Shown one piece after another: positions 62,901 through 64,000 of a stretch of DNA of 64,000 nt. The stretch is from JBEVJK01 sp963791325. GTDB taxonomy: Bacteria > Pseudomonadota > Alphaproteobacteria > Rhizobiales > Rhizobiaceae. The notes below the pieces were generated by a model. It was not told where the DNA came from, searched no databases, and worked only from the letters and a program-made list of their open reading frames with translations. Made by a program: the position numbers and the translations under genes. The stretch's first letter is position 1. Each line of letters starts with the position of its first letter. Where the stretch lies: positions 1 to 64,000 of the forward strand of contig CAWBRU010000018.1 in the NCBI GenBank assembly GCA_963791325.1, read 5' to 3'.

Positions 62901-63536
62901 CGCAAGGCCGGCGGATCCGCCCCGAAGACCGCCGCCGCAGGCCGGCCCGTGGCGCGTGCCGCACTCGAGTCGCATTTGCCGGACCCGGCGGCCGGCGGCT
63001 GGTCGCGCCGTCCGGAGCGCATCGCCATCCTGCGCAAGCATCTGCGCGGCAAGGGCGCTGAAGCGATCGCGGCAGCGGCGGCGCTCGATTTCGGCCCGGT
63101 CGATTTGCCCGGCCCGACCGGCGAGGCCAACGCGCTGACCCTTCACCCGCGCGGCCGGGTGCTGGCGCTCGGCCCCGACCGGGACAGCCTGCTTGCCCAA
63201 GTGGTGCAAGCGCTGGCGGCCGGCAACGCAGTCTTGGCCGTGGCGCCGGATGCCCGCGCCGCGCTCGCGGCCTTGACTGGCAAGGGACTGCCGCTCGAGG
63301 CGCTGGACGGCACGGCCGACCCCGCCGATGCGGCAGCGCTGTCGATCGACCTGGTCGCTTCCGCCGCCGGCGCGGAGAGCCTGCGCCCGCTGCGGCAGGC
63401 GCTGGCTGCACGCAGCGGCCCGATCATTCCGATCGTCAGCGAGCGCATCTACCCGGCTGCCTATGCCCATGAACGGGCGGTCTGCGTCGACACCACCGCA
63501 GCCGGCGGCAATGCCAGCCTGCTGGCTGCCGCCTGA
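59906..63536 (+). pseudogene. putA: Bifunctional proline dehydrogenase / P5C dehydrogenase PutA with a one-base insertion
   Basis: The first frame, up to about 62275, carries the proline dehydrogenase barrel (LFARK-type core; VRLVKGAYWDTEIKRAQALG and RCRIYAPVGAHADLLAYLVR) and the first half of the aldehyde dehydrogenase (CISPWNFPLAIFTGQIAAAL). It then loses frame in GATTTCGACC (T-run 62275-62277). Removing one T gives NAMIVDSTALPEQAVRDIVA, the normal PutA sequence, and continues into SAGQRCSALRLLYVQ with the catalytic Cys, ending at 63536. No ribbon-helix-helix domain is present at the N-terminus. Apart from the one base the gene is complete at about 1210 codons. If real, the lesion abolishes the dehydrogenase half; a sequencing error is equally possible. 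Confidence 0.85.
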
Positions 63537-63676
63537 GGCCGCAGCGCCCGCTAGCGCCGGCCGCGGGGAAGGCGCTCTTGCCGACGGCCATAAACATGAT
63601 AATCTCAGTCAGGTTTTATCTTGTCCGCCCAGCCAGCCCTGGCGAGCCCGGCGTGCGCAACAAGGGGTTCGTCACG

Positions 63677-63889
63677 ATGCATGATCATTCGCCGCGGTTT
63701 GCAGATCGCTCGAGCTTGGGACGGGAAAGAAGCGCACCCCCGCCGCCTGCGGCCCTGGGCGGGGCGCTGCCGCGCGTCTTGAGCAGCCAATCGCTGTTCC
63801 TGGGGCTGCACGAGATCGGCATCGAGCATCAGGGGGCGCTCTACCGGCTGAAGATCACCCGGCAGGGCAAGCTCATTCTCAACAAATAG
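63677..63889 (+). CDS. hemP: Hemin uptake protein HemP
   Basis: The 70-residue protein ends with SSQSLFLGLHEIGIEHQGAL and YRLKITRQGKLILNK, the conserved HemP/HmuP fold that helps haem-uptake gene expression in rhizobia. The ATG at 63677 gives a normal length. The upstream stretch 63585-63625 is AT-rich and probably carries an iron-responsive promoter, but no known Irr or RirA box could be read with certainty. Confidence 0.85.
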   Translation: MHDHSPRFADRSSLGRERSAPPPPAALGGALPRVLSSQSLFLGLHEIGIEHQGALYRLKITRQGKLILNK

Positions 63890-63901
63890 GCCGGCCCGCG
63901 T

Positions 63902-64000
63902 TCAGCTGGCGAGTGCCGGGCGCTCGACCGCCTCCAGACCGAGCAGGCGGTGCAGATCGGGCCGGGTGCGCACCAGGCCCTCGATCGTATAGCTGGACAG
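63902..64000 (-). CDS. C-terminal end of an unidentified protein (partial)
   Basis: The last 32 codons of a minus-strand gene are visible, reading SSYTIEGLVRTRPDLHRLLG and ending RPALAS, with the stop at 63902-63904. The rest lies beyond the right edge. The sequence is protein-like but I do not recognise the family. It converges with hemP, ending 12 bases away. Confidence 0.6.
   Translation of the reverse strand: MSSYTIEGLVRTRPDLHRLLGLEAVERPALAS

Noticed and set aside
63585..63640. Irr or RirA box before hemP
   Set aside because: The stretch is AT-rich and suggestive, but no sequence matched a remembered box well enough to call it.

Overview
The window is GC-rich DNA from an alphaproteobacterium, most likely a member of the Hyphomicrobiales (Rhizobiales). 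The main grounds are a very-long-chain fatty acid/lipid A cluster with AcpXL, a betaine-homocysteine methyltransferase gene, PRC-barrel and HemP proteins, and a pair of rhizobial-style palindromic repeats. DMSP- and betaine-degrading enzymes suggest a marine or otherwise saline habitat. The species cannot be named from the sequence alone.

Layout. (1) 1-14.9 kb is a decaying accessory island ending at the 3' end of a tRNA-Pro(GGG). It holds a phage terminase large subunit broken by three frameshifts, two broken class III adenylate cyclases, a resolvase remnant, a cyclase-type ATPase remnant, one intact 1080-residue zinc-ribbon/cyclase/ATPase/TPR protein, a PRC-barrel protein, two CPFC redoxins, and a translationally coupled pair (HTH protein plus cysteine-rich protein). 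(2) 15-19 kb has a two-helix membrane protein and an autotransporter split by one in-frame TAG. (3) 19-31 kb is an osmolyte catabolism region: bmt, an XRE regulator, a membrane desaturase, a PhnD-like protein with a one-base frameshift, then a minus-strand operon mttB-like / dimethylglycine-dehydrogenase-like / dddP, with a class III aminotransferase divergent from it. (4) 31-36 kb: 3-hydroxyisobutyrate dehydrogenase, acyl-CoA dehydrogenase, a second (cupin) DMSP lyase translationally coupled to cobQ, and terB between two palindromic repeats. (5) 36-42.5 kb: a peptide-type ABC transporter with an M20 deacylase. (6) 42.6-47.7 kb: an L,D-transpeptidase behind a hairpin leader, then soeABC (sulfite dehydrogenase). 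(7) 47.7-52.6 kb: acpXL - ketosynthase without catalytic Cys - ketosynthase - dehydrogenase - lpxXL, with no fabZ. (8) 52.7-64 kb: phosphatase, flavin-type protein, AEC transporter, gabD-like, galM, kdgK-like, a di-haem peroxidase, putA (one-base frameshift), hemP and a partial gene.

How it fits together. Regions 3-6 would let the cell take apart methylated osmolytes. Two DMSP lyases release DMS and acrylate. The MttB-like protein and the FAD/GcvT-domain dehydrogenase could strip methyl groups from quaternary and tertiary amines, with Bmt using betaine methyl groups for methionine. SoeABC oxidises sulfite from organosulfur breakdown. A promoter and a SahR-like operator can be read in front of bmt. 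The window carries several single-event lesions (one TGA, one TAG, two one-base homopolymer indels) in otherwise intact genes, so assembly error should be separated from real decay.
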